Source: Phytohabitans houttuyneae
GTDB lineage: Bacteria; Actinomycetota; Actinomycetes; Mycobacteriales; Micromonosporaceae
Assembly (NCBI RefSeq): GCF_011764425.1
Contig: NZ_BLPF01000001.1
Coordinates: forward strand, 4,889,001 to 4,953,000
Direction of reading: 5' to 3'
DNA: 64,000 nt
The translations under genes were made by a program, and so were the position numbers. The number at the start of each line of letters is the position of its first letter. Within the stretch, counting starts at the first letter, position 1. Shown in pieces: positions 46,950 to 57,402 of this stretch. The notes beneath the pieces were generated by a model, which had not been told where the DNA came from, did not search any database, and worked only from the letters and a program-made list of their open reading frames with translations.

Positions 46950-48629
46950 CTACCAGATACCGAGGGCGGCCGCCGTCTCCGTGCGCAGCGCGCGGACCGA
47001 GGCGGTGGCACGCTCGCGCGCGCCGGCCACGTCGTCGTCGACGACCTGCTCGACCACCTCGAGGTACGCCTTGAGCTTCGGCTCGGTGCCCGACGGGCGG
47101 ACCACGACACGCGCGGACTCGGTACGCAGGATCACCACGTCCGCATCCGGCAGCAGGTCCTCCACCGACGTGATCGGGTCGTCGAGAAACGCGTCGGGCG
47201 TCTTCTGCCGCAGGTGGGACATGATGTCCTGGATCTCGTGCGGCGCGTCGACCCGCACCGAGAGCTGGTCGGTCACGTATACGCCGAACTCGGCGGCCAG
47301 GTCGTCCAGCCGGTCGGCGAGCGTGCGCAGCTCGGCCTTCAGCCCGGCCGCGAGCTCGGCCACGGTCAGCGCGGCGGTGATGCCGTCCTTGTCGCGCACA
47401 TGGTCGGGCGCCACGCAGTAGCCGAGCGCCTCCTCGTACCCGAACACGAGCCCGTCGCCGGCCCGCACGATCCACTTGAAGCCGGTGAGCGTCTCCGCGT
47501 ACGCCACCCCGCGCGCCGCGCACATCGCCTTGAGCAGGGAGGACGACACGATCGTCGTCGCGTACAGCCCGCGCTTGCCCTGCCGCATGAGGTGGTCGGC
47601 GATCAGCACGCCCACCTCGTCGCCGCGGAGCATCCGCCAACCCCGCGCGGGGTCGGGGATCGCCACCGCGCACCGGTCCGCGTCCGGGTCGTTGGCGATC
47701 GCGATGTCCGCGCCGTTGGCCGTGGCGAGCGCGATGACCCGGTCGATCGCGCCCGGCTCCTCCGGGTTCGGAAACGCGACGGTGGGAAACGCCGGATCGG
47801 GCTCGGCCTGCTCCGGCACCACGGCCGGCCGGTCGAACCCGGCGCGCGCGAACGCGGAAGCCAGCACCGCCGCGCCGACACCGTGCAGCGGCGTGTACGC
47901 CACCAAGAGGTCGCGCGAGGTGTCCGGGTCGAGCACCGACATGGCGCCGTCTACATAGGACGTCACGATATCCTCGCCGAGCACCTGGCCCGGCTCGCCG
48001 ACCGGCACGTCCGCGATCCGCCCGACCGCCTGGATCGCCGCCTCGATCTCCCGGTCGACCGGGGGCACGATCTGCGCACCGTCGTCCAGGTACACCTTGT
48101 AGCCGTTGTCCTGCGGCGGGTTGTGGCTGGCCGTCACCATCACGCCGGCGGCGGCGCCGAGCTTGCGGATCGCGTACGCCAGGACGGGCGTCGGCAGCGG
48201 GCGGGGGAGCACCAGCGCGTCCCGGCCGGCACCCGTGGCCACCCGCGCGGTCTGCTCGGCGAACGCCTTCGAGCCGTACCGCGCGTCGTACCCGATGACG
48301 AGCGGACCCTGCGCCCCCCGGCCGGCGAGCCACGTGACCAGCCCGGCCGCCGCCCTGGTGACCACGGCGAGGTTCATGCCGTTGGGCCCGGCCCGCAGCG
48401 GACCCCGCAGCCCGGCGGTGCCGAACTCAAGCGTGCCCGCGAACCGGTCGGCCAGGTCGGCCGCGCTGGCCGGGAGCCGATCGAGCACCGCACGCAGCTC
48501 ATCGCGGCTCGCCGGATCAGGGTCGTCTGCGAGCCAGGCGAGTGCGCGCTCGCTCAGGACCTCAACGTCTGGCTGGGAGCTGCGGCCGACGATGACGGCG
48601 TCGGCACCGAATTCCGCTGAGGTTTCCAT
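46950..48629 (-). CDS. Phospho-sugar mutase (phosphomannomutase/phosphopentomutase type)
   Basis: An alpha-D-phosphohexomutase of 559 residues. Phosphoserine loop VMVTASHNPPQDNGYKVYLD (about residue 160), metal-binding loop NDPDADRCAVAI (DxDxD), sugar-binding loop ETLTGFKWIVRAG and phosphate-binding C-terminus RPSGTEPKLKAY. Actinobacterial members are annotated PMM, PGM or phosphopentomutase. The neighbourhood (deoC, upp, deoA) makes phosphopentomutase attractive, because deoxyribose-1-phosphate must be isomerised before DeoC. Start ATG 48629. Confidence 0.9.
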   Translation of the reverse strand: METSAEFGADAVIVGRSSQPDVEVLSERALAWLADDPDPASRDELRAVLDRLPASAADLADRFAGTLEFGTAGLRGPLRAGPNGMNLAVVTRAAAGLVTWLAGRGAQGPLVIGYDARYGSKAFAEQTARVATGAGRDALVLPRPLPTPVLAYAIRKLGAAAGVMVTASHNPPQDNGYKVYLDDGAQIVPPVDREIEAAIQAVGRIADVPVGEPGQVLGEDIVTSYVDGAMSVLDPDTSRDLLVAYTPLHGVGAAVLASAFARAGFDRPAVVPEQAEPDPAFPTVAFPNPEEPGAIDRVIALATANGADIAIANDPDADRCAVAIPDPARGWRMLRGDEVGVLIADHLMRQGKRGLYATTIVSSSLLKAMCAARGVAYAETLTGFKWIVRAGDGLVFGYEEALGYCVAPDHVRDKDGITAALTVAELAAGLKAELRTLADRLDDLAAEFGVYVTDQLSVRVDAPHEIQDIMSHLRQKTPDAFLDDPITSVEDLLPDADVVILRTESARVVVRPSGTEPKLKAYLEVVEQVVDDDVAGARERATASVRALRTETAAALGIW

Positions 48630-48693
48630 GCCGCTTTGATAGCACGTGTCCCTTACGATCGCGCGACCGGTGGCCGAAGACCCACCGCCGGCC

Positions 48694-50585
48694 TCAGGCC
48701 GTGAGCTGGAACGTGCGCACCATCTCGTCGAAGATCTGCTTGCTGTCGGCGAACTTCGTCTCGGGCGTGGTCAGGTAGAACGAGTACGCCTTGCCGCCCT
48801 CGACGACCGCCCGCCACACCCCGTGACGCATGTCGCCGCCGGAGCCGCACGTGTACTCAAGCTCGGCGCCCGGCTTGCCGGCGACCTCCACCTCGGACAG
48901 CCCGATCTCCGAGTACGGGCGGGCGCAGTTTTTCGCCACGTTGTCGCGGAGGCGGTTACCGGCGCTCTGCAGGAAGCGCAGCGGCTCCGACTTGGAGTTT
49001 TCGATCAGGATGCGCACCCGGCGTCCCTTGTCGGCCGGGTCGGTGTAGTCGATGAAGAGCGTCCCGTTGGACTTCTTCCAACCCTTCGGCACGTTGACCG
49101 CGACGCCGCGCTCGGCGTGCGCCTGCGTCTCGAACGCGGGCGCGGCCGGAGCCGACGTCACGTTGCCCGCCTGTGCCGGCGTCTTGGGGTCGTCGCCACC
49201 GCCGCTGAGCAGCACGATGCTGCCGAGCAGCACCACGGCGGCGACACCGGCGGCCGCGGCGATCTGCACGTTGCGCGGCCACCCCTTGACCGTGGTCACC
49301 AGCTGCGAGCCGGCGCGGCGGGCGGTCTCGGCCAGCGCCGCGCCCTTGCCCGCGGGCCGGGCGCCGGGCGGGCCCCACCCGGCCTGCTCCCAGGCCGGCT
49401 GGGCGCCGGTGGGTGCGTCGTAGCGAGCCGCCGACTGGACGGCCGCGTGCGGCGGGATGGGCGCGGTCGGGGAGGCTCCGGTGGGCTCGTCGTACCGCGG
49501 GGCGCCGACCGGCGCGGGCGAGGACGGCGCCGCGCCACCCTTCTGCGGCTCGCGCAGGCGGTCGGACAGCGACTCGCCGGGTTGCAGCATCGCCCGGCCG
49601 CCGATCTGGCCACTGGGCTGCGGCGGTGCCGGCGTCGGCGGCTGCCAGGCGGTGCGCTGGGCCGGCACCACCGCGTAGGGATCGGTCATCATGTGCGCCG
49701 GCGCCTTGCTGGCCAGGGGGCCCGCGAGCAGCTCGCGGAGCATGTTGCGGGAGAGCGTGACGTCGTAGCGCCGCGACGGGTCCTTTTCGAGCAGGCCGAA
49801 GAGGACCTGGGTGAGCGCGCCGGCCCGGGTCGGCGGGGCGGGCGGGTCCTCGACGACCGCGTGCATGGTCTCGATCGGGTCACCCTTGTCGAAGGGTGGC
49901 CGCCCTTCGACCGCCGTGTAAAGCGTCACACCGAGCGAGAAGAGGTCGCTGGGCGGGCCGAAGTCCTGGCCCATGGCCCGCTCGGGCGAGATGAAGTGCG
50001 GGGAGCCGAGCACCATGCCGGGCGTGGTGAGCTGGACGTCGGTGGGCATCCGGGCGACGCCGAAGTCGGTGAGCACGCAGCGGCCGTCCGTGCAGATCAG
50101 CACATTGGCCGGCTTGACGTCCCGGTGCAGCACGCCGATCGCGTGCGCCACCTCCAGCGCGCCGAGCAGCGCGATGCCGATCTTGGCGACCGCGCGGGGA
50201 GCGACCGGCCCGTCCTCGATGATCATGTCGGCGAGGCTGCGGGCGTCCAGCAGCTCCATCACGATCCAGGGCCGCCCGGACTCGTGGACCACGTCGTAGA
50301 CCTGCACGACGGCCGGGTGCTGGAGCGCCGCGGCGGCGCGCGCCTCGCGCAGCGTCCGCTCGTACATCGAGTCGCGGTCGCTGGGCGCCATCCCCGGGGA
50401 AGGATGACCTCCTTGACCGCCACGTCCCGCCGGAGCAGGGTGTCGGCCGCACGCCAGACCGTGCCCATGCCGCCGTGCCCCACGGCCGCACGCAGCGCGT
50501 ATCGACCGCCGATGGTGGTGCCGGGTGCCGCGCGTCCGTTGGTGGGGCTGACTTGTCCGCCACTCCACGTCGGAATCTGAGTCAC
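48694..50585 (-). CDS. Membrane Ser/Thr protein kinase (frameshifted)
   Basis: Hanks-type (PknB-like) kinase, about 630 residues after correction. [11 protein letters not shown] (Gly loop), VAVKEVILP (Lys), [10 protein letters not shown] (catalytic loop), DFGVAR and SPERAMG are all present, followed by a Pro-rich juxtamembrane region, one membrane segment ([20 protein letters not shown]) and an extracytoplasmic domain of about 150 residues with no PASTA repeat. The frame breaks at CCCCGGGG 50392-50399, one residue stretch after VKEVILP; adding one base restores [20 protein letters not shown]. It lies 64 bases upstream of the mutase gene on the same strand. The extracellular ligand is unknown. 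Confidence 0.88.
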
Positions 50586-50766
50586 TGGTTATGCCACCGA
50601 GGGGGATCGAGGGGCCGGGAAACCAACCCCCTATCTTGCGGGGTAGCTCGCCCGGAGAAAAGCCGCGGGGCCCGGGTTCACTGGTTGTGGTTGGTTGACG
50701 GCCCAGCGTACAAGTTCTGTGGTATCCCTCACGCTATCGCGGCTGGTTTCGACCTACCATCCGGTG

Positions 50767-52334
50767 ATGAGCGAGTCGGGCTTTCCCATCAAACCCATAT
50801 ACGACGAGAACGATCTTCCGGATCAGCTCGCGTCGCGTCTGGGTGCGCCGGGCGAGTACCCGTACACGCGGGGCGTGTATCGGACGATGTACACGTCGCG
50901 GCCATGGACCATGCGACAGTACGCCGGGTTCGGCACCGCTGCCGAGTCCAACGCGCGGTACCACCAGTTGCTCGCCGCGGGCACGACCGGCCTCTCGGTC
51001 GCGTTCGACCTGCCCACCCAGATGGGGTACGACTCGGACGACCCCGTGGCCCACGGCGAGGTGGGCAAGGTCGGTGTCGCGATCGACTCGCTCGACGACA
51101 TGCGGCTGCTTTTCGACGGGATCCCGCTCGACAAGGTCTCCACGTCGATGACGATCAACGCGCCCGCCTCGATCCTGCTGCTGCTCTATCAGCTGGTGGC
51201 CGAGGAGCAGGGCGTGGCCGGGCCCGCGCTCAACGGCACGATCCAGAACGACATCCTGAAGGAGTACATCGCCCGGGGACGTACATCTTCCCGCCGAAGC
51301 CCTCCCTGCGTCTTGTCGCCGACACTTTCGGGTACTGCCGCAAGGAGGTGCCACGCTGGAACACGATTTCCATCTCCGGCTACCACATGGCCGAGGCGGG
51401 CGCGACGCCCGTGCAGGAGATCGCGTTCACGCTCGCCAACGGCGTGGAGTACGTGCGCGCCGCCCTCGCGGCCGGCCTCGGCATCGACGACTTCGCTCCG
51501 CGCCTGTCGTTTTTCTTCGTGGCGCGCACCACACTGCTGGAGGAGGTCGCGAAGTTTCGCGCCGCCCGCCGGATCTGGGCGCGGCTGATGCGCGAAGACT
51601 TCGGCGCGCAGGACCCGAAGTCGTGGATGCTCCGGTTCCACACCCAGACCGCGGGCGTGCAGCTGACCGCGCAGCAGCCCGAGGTCAACCTGGTACGGGT
51701 GGCCGTGCAGGGGCTGGCCGCGGTGTTCGGCGGCACGCAGTCGTTGCACACAAACAGTTTCGACGAGGCAATCGCACTGCCGACCGAAAAGGCGGCTCGC
51801 CTCGCGCTGCGTACGCAGCAGGTGCTCGCGTACGAGACCGATTTGACGTCCACTGTGGACCCATTTGCGGGGTCCTATGTGGTCGAAGCGATGACCGCCG
51901 AGGTCGAGGCGGGGGCCACGGAGCTGATGGAGCGCGTGTTCGCGCACGGCTCGTCGGTCGAGGCGATCGAAGCCGGCTTCCAGAAACGGGAGATCGAGAC
52001 CGCGGCGTACAAGGTGGCGCAGGAAATCGACGCGGGCGAGCGGGTCGTGGTGGGGCTAAACCGGTTCACTCTGGACGAAGAGGAGCCGTACGAGCCGCTG
52101 CGTGTCGACCCGACCATCGAGAAAGCGCAGGCGGAAAGGCTTGCCGAGCTGCGTCGAAACCGGGACGCCGGCGCGGTCGAACGCGCTCTTGGCGAGCTGC
52201 GTGCCGCGGCCGAGGGCACTGCGAACGCGCTCTATCCGATGCGGGAAGCGTTGCGCGCGCGTGCCACCGTAGGGGAGGTCAGCGGGGCACTGCGCGAGGT
52301 CTGGGGTGTGTACCGCCCGTCCGATCGATTTTGA
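50767..52334 (+). CDS. Methylmalonyl-CoA mutase-family catalytic subunit (frameshifted)
   Basis: Large-subunit TIM barrel of an acyl-CoA mutase, 522 residues after correction. [77 protein letters not shown] and [20 protein letters not shown] are typical. It has no B12-binding domain, so it needs a separate small subunit, as in isobutyryl-CoA or ethylmalonyl-type mutases and some MutA-like enzymes; none is in the window. The exact substrate is therefore open. One G is missing at the GGGG run 51275-51278. ATG 50767 chosen; a TTGACG hexamer at 50695-50700 may be its -35. Confidence 0.85.
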
Positions 52335-52753
52335 TCTTTCTGGCGGGATCGCCGAACGATCCGCGAATGTGAACCGTACTCACGGGGTATCCGGTGGTTG
52401 ACGGACGGGATGTGCGGGCGGCGGGCGACCGTCGTGCCACTGTTGACCGTCCGCCGATCGCGTTCGTCCGCGTGGATGGCGCACCCGTCCAGGCGGGCAA
52501 ATTTGAGTAGATTTACTGGTTTGTGAAGTGGCCAACGTGACCGACGAGACCGTCACGCGTTGTAGGAGGTGTGGAACACTTGGGGGCGTTAGAAGGCGAC
52601 TCAAACCGTGTTCCGCAGCTTGCCGAGCGCTCCTACCTGGGCTTTCGTAACGCTCCGCGAGCCCACCGCTACCAGAACGATGTTGCGCAGCGTCACCGTT
52701 CTGGGTCTAGGCTGTCCGAGTCCTATCCCATCCACAGTGATCGAGAATCCGAC
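52335..52753. other. Gene-poor stretch before the M20 gene
   Basis: No well-supported gene. An unusually strong ribosome-binding sequence aggagg lies at 52564-52569, followed by an in-frame GTG (52571, too close) and TTG (52580) that would extend the M20 protein by about 60 residues of unconserved-looking sequence. A taggct box at 52711-52716 could instead be the -10 of the M20 promoter. Confidence 0.4.
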
Positions 52754-54019
52754 GTGACGAGTGCGTTGACGCTGTCCTCCAGTGGCAGCCCGCTGGCATC
52801 GTCCTGGCCCGAGACACCACCAGGGGCCGACCCGTTGCCAGGCCAGCTAGACCGATGGCTCGCCTCCCGAGGCGCCGAGCTGGTAGCCGTACGCCGTCAC
52901 ATTCACGCCCATCCAGAGCTTTCCAACCAGGAGTTCGAGACGGCCGCCCTGGTGGCCCGCGAGCTCGCTGTGGCCGGGCTCTCACCCCGCTTCCTGCCCA
53001 AGGGCAACGGCGTGATCTGCGACATCGGCGAGGGTGACCGCGTGCTCGCTCTCCGCGCCGATCTCGACGCGCTTCCGCTGATGGACACAAAGGACGTTCC
53101 GTACCGGTCCACTGTGGATAACGTGGCGCACGCGTGCGGTCACGACGTGCACACGACGATCCTCCTGGGCGTCGGTCTCGCGCTGGCCCAGCTCGCCGAG
53201 CGCGGGGAGCTGCCCGGCCGGGTGCGGCTGCTGTTCCAGCCGGCCGAGGAGCAGATCCCGTCCGGCGCGCCCGACGTGATCGCCGCTGGCGGCCTCAAAG
53301 ACGTTTCCGGCATCTACGCCCTGCATTGCGCGCCCCAGCTCCCCACGGGGCTCGTGGGCGTGCGTTCCGGGCCGTTCACGGCGGCGGCCGACACGGTCGA
53401 GGTCCGGCTGAGCGGGCGCGGCGGCCACACGGCCCGGCCGCACCTGACCGCTGACCTGGTGCACGCGCTCGGCCGGGTGATCGTCGACGTGCCGTCGCTG
53501 CTCGACCGGCGGGTCGACCCGCGGGCCGGTGTCTCGATGGTCTGGGGCCGGGTGCACGCCGGCGAGGCGTACAACGCGATCCCCTCCGAGGGCAGCCTCA
53601 AGGGCACCGTGCGGGTGCTCAACCGCGACGCCTGGCGCGAGGCGCCCGAGCTGATCAAAAAGCTCGTGCAGGACGTGGTCGCCGGCACCGGTGCCGACGC
53701 GGAAGTGATCTACACGCGGGGCGTCCCGCCGGTGATCAACGACCGCATGGCCTCCGCGATCATCGCGGGTGCCGCCGGCGCCGCGCTCGGGCCGGACCGG
53801 GTGGTCGAGGCCGAGATCAGCATGGGTGGCGAAGACTTCGCCTTCTACGTGGAGCAGGTGCCGGGCGCGATGATCCGGCTCGGCACGGGCATCCCGGGCG
53901 CCGAGACGCCGCTGGACATCCACCAGTCCGGGTTCGACGTCGACGAGCGCTGCATCGGGTACGGGGTGCGCGTGATGGTGCACACCGCCCTCGCCGCGCT
54001 CTCCACCCCGATGATGTAG
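52754..54019 (+). CDS. M20-family amidohydrolase / peptidase
   Basis: Metal-dependent hydrolase of the M20D (hippurate hydrolase/IAA-amino acid hydrolase) type, 421 residues from GTG 52754. VRRHIHAHPELSNQEF, VLALRADLDALPL, AHACGHDVHTTILLG (metal HxxC-GHD), LFQPAEEQIPSGAPDVI and SMGGEDFAFYVEQVPGAMIR are present. The dimerisation lid domain lies between about residues 200 and 310 (GRGGHTARPH). Substrates are N-acylated amino acids; the exact one is unknown. It ends at a strong terminator. Confidence 0.9.
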   Translation: MTSALTLSSSGSPLASSWPETPPGADPLPGQLDRWLASRGAELVAVRRHIHAHPELSNQEFETAALVARELAVAGLSPRFLPKGNGVICDIGEGDRVLALRADLDALPLMDTKDVPYRSTVDNVAHACGHDVHTTILLGVGLALAQLAERGELPGRVRLLFQPAEEQIPSGAPDVIAAGGLKDVSGIYALHCAPQLPTGLVGVRSGPFTAAADTVEVRLSGRGGHTARPHLTADLVHALGRVIVDVPSLLDRRVDPRAGVSMVWGRVHAGEAYNAIPSEGSLKGTVRVLNRDAWREAPELIKKLVQDVVAGTGADAEVIYTRGVPPVINDRMASAIIAGAAGAALGPDRVVEAEISMGGEDFAFYVEQVPGAMIRLGTGIPGAETPLDIHQSGFDVDERCIGYGVRVMVHTALAALSTPMM

Positions 54020-54032
54020 ACATATCAGACAT

Positions 54033-54064
54033 AAATGGCGCCCCGCCGACGCGGGGCGCCATTT
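54033..54064. terminator. Strong bidirectional terminator
   Basis: aaatggcgccccgc (54033-54046) pairs perfectly with gcggggcgccattt (54051-54064) around cgac, a 14-bp stem with A/T ends suited to both strands. It lies between the M20 gene (plus) and the DUF4349 gene (minus). Confidence 0.92.
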
Positions 54065-54073
54065 CTTTGCTTC

Positions 54074-55033
54074 TCAGGGAGCCGGCGCGGCGGGCGGTCC
54101 CGCCGCGGGCGGAGCCGGTGGCACCGGGGCCAGGCGGGGGCGGCGCACGCGGCGGGCGAGCCACAGCGCGCCGGCGACCGGGATGCCCAGCGCGATGATC
54201 CACGGGAGCAGCGCGCCGAGCACCGTCAGCATGACGAGGAGCGCGGCGACCAGCGAGTTCCAGCCGCCCTTGAGCCCGGTCAGGAAGCCGATCTCGGTCT
54301 TCTTCTTCTCCGCGACCGGCGCCGCGGCCTGCGGGCCGAGCAGCGTCACGGTGATCGTGGACAGTGCGGTGAGGTCGTCCATGCGGCGCTTCTTGGCCTC
54401 CAGCGACGCCAGGTCCGCCTCCCGCTTGGCCAGCTCACCCTCGAGCATGACGAGCTCACTGAGCGTCTTGGCCTGTGCGAGCAGCCGCCGGCCGCTGTCC
54501 ACCCGGGCGCGCTGGCTGCTGATCCGGGCGTCGAGGTCGAGCGCCTCCTCGGTGACGTCCTCGGTGCTGATGTCGCGCTGCAGCTGGTCGCCGAGCTTGG
54601 CGAGCTGGTCGACCACCGCGCCGAACTTGGGGGCCGGCACCCGCAGGACGATCGTCGCCTCCGCGTACGAGTCGCTGCTGGAGCGCTTGTCGCCGCCCAC
54701 GAAGCCGCCCGAGCCGGTGGCGATCGAGGTGGCCTCCGCCGCGGCGGCGCCCACGTCCTTGACCCGCACGCTGATCGAGCCGGTGTAGATGATCGCCCGA
54801 TCCTCCAGGCGGTACTTCACCGGCGCCCCGGCGTTGGGCGGGGCCGCGCCGGCGTCCTTGTCGGCTCCCGGGCCCACCGCCTCGCCCTGCGCGGGTGCCG
54901 GCGCCGCCGCCCCGCCCTCCTGCCCGTTGGACGACGTGGCCGTGTCGTCCCCGGCGTCACTGCCGCAGCCGGCCGCGACCAGCGCCACGACGCCGGCCGC
55001 GAGCGCGACCCTCCACCACCTGCTGTGCGACAT
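54074..55033 (-). CDS. DUF4349-domain lipoprotein
   Basis: A 319-residue lipoprotein: signal peptide WRVALAAGVVALVAAGCGSD with lipobox VAAGC, an acidic Gly/Ala/Pro linker, the DUF4349 domain (YTGSISVRVKDVGAAAAEAT, VLRVPAPKFGAVVDQLAKLG), a coiled-coil stretch (SSQRARVDSGRRLLAQ to EAKKRRMDDL), then a membrane segment (AALLVMLTVLGALLPWIIAL) and a basic tail. The function is unknown; the form suggests a cell-surface sensor or envelope protein. Confidence 0.82.
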   Translation of the reverse strand: MSHSRWWRVALAAGVVALVAAGCGSDAGDDTATSSNGQEGGAAAPAPAQGEAVGPGADKDAGAAPPNAGAPVKYRLEDRAIIYTGSISVRVKDVGAAAAEATSIATGSGGFVGGDKRSSSDSYAEATIVLRVPAPKFGAVVDQLAKLGDQLQRDISTEDVTEEALDLDARISSQRARVDSGRRLLAQAKTLSELVMLEGELAKREADLASLEAKKRRMDDLTALSTITVTLLGPQAAAPVAEKKKTEIGFLTGLKGGWNSLVAALLVMLTVLGALLPWIIALGIPVAGALWLARRVRRPRLAPVPPAPPAAGPPAAPAP

Positions 55034-55154
55034 CTATGTGCCCCCTGACGGATCGGTGTCTGCCACTGGTGTTTCCTGGGACGCGCCACGGCCGTCCATC
55101 GGTTCCGGCAGACTGCCTTCGGGGTAGTCACGGTTCGAGGTCGAGGAGGTCACG

Positions 55155-55784
55155 ATGCGGTTTACCAAGTACGGCCACTCCTGCGTACGGATCGAGCGCG
55201 AAGGCGCGGTCCTGGTCATCGATCCGGGCGAGTTCAGTGGGCGGGAGCCGCTCGACGGTGCGGACGCCGTACTCGTGACCCACGAGCACCCCGACCACAT
55301 CGACGTCGACGCGGTCGCGGAGGCGTGCGAGAAGAACCCGTCGCTGCGGGTGTACGCGCACGCCGGTACCGCGTCCACTCTGGACCGCCTGGGCGCCGCG
55401 GTGACCACTGTGGAGTCGGGGGACGCGTTCGAGGCGGCCGGCTTCGAGGTGAGCGCGTGGGGCGGGCTGCACGCGGTCAACCACCCGGACATCCCTCGGG
55501 TGGCCAACCTCGGCTACCTGGTCGAGGGCGAGATCTACCACCCCGGCGACTCGTTCGATCCGCCGTTCGGCGCCGAGGTGGGCACGCTGTTCGTCCCGAT
55601 CTCCGCGCCGTGGCTGAAGCTGGCCGAGGCGATCGAGTTCACCCGGGCCGTGCACCCCCGCCGGGCCTACGGGCTGCACGACGGCATCCTCAACGACCGC
55701 GGCCTGAAGATCGTCAACACCCACCTCGGGCGCCTCTCCGGCACGGATTACGCCTGGCTGCAGCCCGGGACTACGATCAACTGA
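55155..55784 (+). CDS. Metallo-beta-lactamase-fold hydrolase (UlaG-like)
   Basis: A 209-residue MBL-fold protein. It opens MRFTKYGHSCVRIEREGAVL, has the metal motif VLVTHEHPDHID (HxHxDH), YHPGDSF as second metal-binding strand, and APWLKLAEAIEF and GLHDGILND later. The family acts on lactones or phosphodiesters; substrate unknown. It overlaps the next gene by one base (TGATG). Confidence 0.85.
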   Translation: MRFTKYGHSCVRIEREGAVLVIDPGEFSGREPLDGADAVLVTHEHPDHIDVDAVAEACEKNPSLRVYAHAGTASTLDRLGAAVTTVESGDAFEAAGFEVSAWGGLHAVNHPDIPRVANLGYLVEGEIYHPGDSFDPPFGAEVGTLFVPISAPWLKLAEAIEFTRAVHPRRAYGLHDGILNDRGLKIVNTHLGRLSGTDYAWLQPGTTIN

Positions 55785-56638
55785 TGCGCGGCGACGTCGG
55801 CGAGCGCCTCTACAGCGCGCCACCGGAGGGCTTCGTCGCCGCCCGGGACGAGGCGGTGGCGTCGGCCAAGGCGGCCGGTGACCTCGACGCTGCGCGCGAG
55901 ATCGCCAAGCTGCGCAAGCCGACCGTGGCCGCCTGGCTGGTCAACCTGCTCGCGATCCAGCGCCCCGACCTGATGGGCGAGCTCGTCGAGCTGTCCCGCG
56001 CGCTGCGGGCGGCACAGCGCGACCTCAAGGGCGCGCAGCTGCGCGAGCTGTCCAAGCAGCGGCGGCAGGCGGTCGCCGGCCTTGTCGACGAGGCCCGCAA
56101 GCTCGCGCTCGCGGCCGACCCCTCGCTGACGCGGGCCAAGCTGCCGCTGGGCGAGGTGGAAAACACGCTCACCGCCGCGCTGTCCGATGAGGACGTCGCC
56201 GGGCAGGTGCGCTCGGGGCGGTTGGTGCGCGCCGCGGCGTACGCCGGGTTTGGCGAGGTGCCCCGGCCCCAGCTGCGCCTGGTCACGGCCGAGGACACGA
56301 CGCCGGAGCGCCCCGCGCCCAAGGCCGAGGATCGGCGCGGCCCCCTCAAGAAGGAGCTCCAGGCCGCGCAGGCCGCCCTGAAGAAGGCGGAGGCCGACCT
56401 GGAGCGAGCGGTGAAGGCCGAGCGGCGCGGCGCCGACGACCTTGCCGACATCGAGGCCGAACTGGCCGAAGTGGAGCGCCGGAAGGCGGCGGCCGACGAG
56501 GAGCTCAGCCGGCGCAAGCTGGCCCGCAAGGCGGCCGAGCGAGCCGTGGCGGCGGCCCGGCGGCACACCGGCGACGTGGAGGGCGCATTGGAGGCTCTCG
56601 ACCCGGACGGCATCGGGAAGGCACAATCTGGCGGGTGA
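55784..56638 (+). CDS. Coiled-coil conserved hypothetical protein
   Basis: A 284-residue cytosolic protein. The N-terminal half is helical (PPEGFVAARDEAVASAKAAG, LRKPTVAAWLVNLLAIQRPD); the C-terminal half (about 180-270) is a charged coiled coil (KKELQAAQAALKKAEADLER, IEAELAEVERRKAAADEELS). No function is known to me. Start ATG 55784 overlaps the MBL gene; its end overlaps the next gene by 4 bases (GTGA), so the three genes form an operon. Confidence 0.75.
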   Translation: MRGDVGERLYSAPPEGFVAARDEAVASAKAAGDLDAAREIAKLRKPTVAAWLVNLLAIQRPDLMGELVELSRALRAAQRDLKGAQLRELSKQRRQAVAGLVDEARKLALAADPSLTRAKLPLGEVENTLTAALSDEDVAGQVRSGRLVRAAAYAGFGEVPRPQLRLVTAEDTTPERPAPKAEDRRGPLKKELQAAQAALKKAEADLERAVKAERRGADDLADIEAELAEVERRKAAADEELSRRKLARKAAERAVAAARRHTGDVEGALEALDPDGIGKAQSGG

Positions 56639-57402
56639 CCCCAGAACAGGCCGCGGCCGCCGCCAAGGCGGGTGTGCTGGAGCTTGGTGGGGCGTTCAGC
56701 GAAGATCCGCGCACCCTGCGGCGCGCTCGCATGATGGGCCTGTCCGGCTGGGCCTTCTACGTCGCGGGGCGCGGTGGCGCACTGGGTGACGTGCGCACCG
56801 ACACCGTGGCCGCGGCGCTGGGCTTCATCGCGCCCGACGCGGTGGTCGACGGGTGGGAGGCGGCCCGCCGGGTCGTACCGCCCATGGAGGTGGCAGCCAA
56901 GCGCCTTGCCGAGTGCTGCAGGTGGGGCATCGAGCACCTGGAGAGCTTCCCGCGCGTGGGGCGGCTGGTGGAGCTTTCCCAGCGGATCGTGGTCTCGGCC
57001 GACCCAGCCGGCATGCCGCTCTTCGCCGCCTGGCGCGCGATGCCCGTGCCCGAAGACGCGCCGGGCGCGCGTGCGGCCGTCCTGCTCCACCTGCTCCGGG
57101 AGTACCGGGGTGGCGGTCACCTGCTCGCGGTGCGCGCCAGCGGGCTCACTCCACTTGAGGCGATCATCGCGGGACCGGATGGCGAGGCGGGCGCGGTGGC
57201 GTTCGGCTGGCAGCCGCCGTACCCGCCGATCGGCCCGCTCGTGCGCCGTCGCATGTGGGCGGAGGCGGTCACCGACCGGATCACGGCGGACGCGTTTTCC
57301 GTGCTGGAGTCGGCCGAGCGCGTCGAGCTGGTGGGGCTGCTGGACAGCGCGCTCCACCTCGTCCGCACCGAGCCGGCGGCCTCCGCCAACGGCACGCCCT
57401 AG
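56635..57402 (+). CDS. Conserved actinobacterial protein (SCO6745-like)
   Basis: A 255-residue alpha-helical protein: MTPEQAAAAAKAGVLELGGA, FYVAGRGGALGDVRTDTVAA, ALGFIAPDAVVDGWEAARRV, and AFGWQPPYPPIGPLVRRRMW. It resembles the family typified by Streptomyces SCO6745, whose role is unknown. Start GTG 56635 overlaps the coiled-coil gene. The stop overlaps the end of the opposite-strand cyclotransferase gene by 4 bases. Confidence 0.7.
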   Translation: MTPEQAAAAAKAGVLELGGAFSEDPRTLRRARMMGLSGWAFYVAGRGGALGDVRTDTVAAALGFIAPDAVVDGWEAARRVVPPMEVAAKRLAECCRWGIEHLESFPRVGRLVELSQRIVVSADPAGMPLFAAWRAMPVPEDAPGARAAVLLHLLREYRGGGHLLAVRASGLTPLEAIIAGPDGEAGAVAFGWQPPYPPIGPLVRRRMWAEAVTDRITADAFSVLESAERVELVGLLDSALHLVRTEPAASANGTP

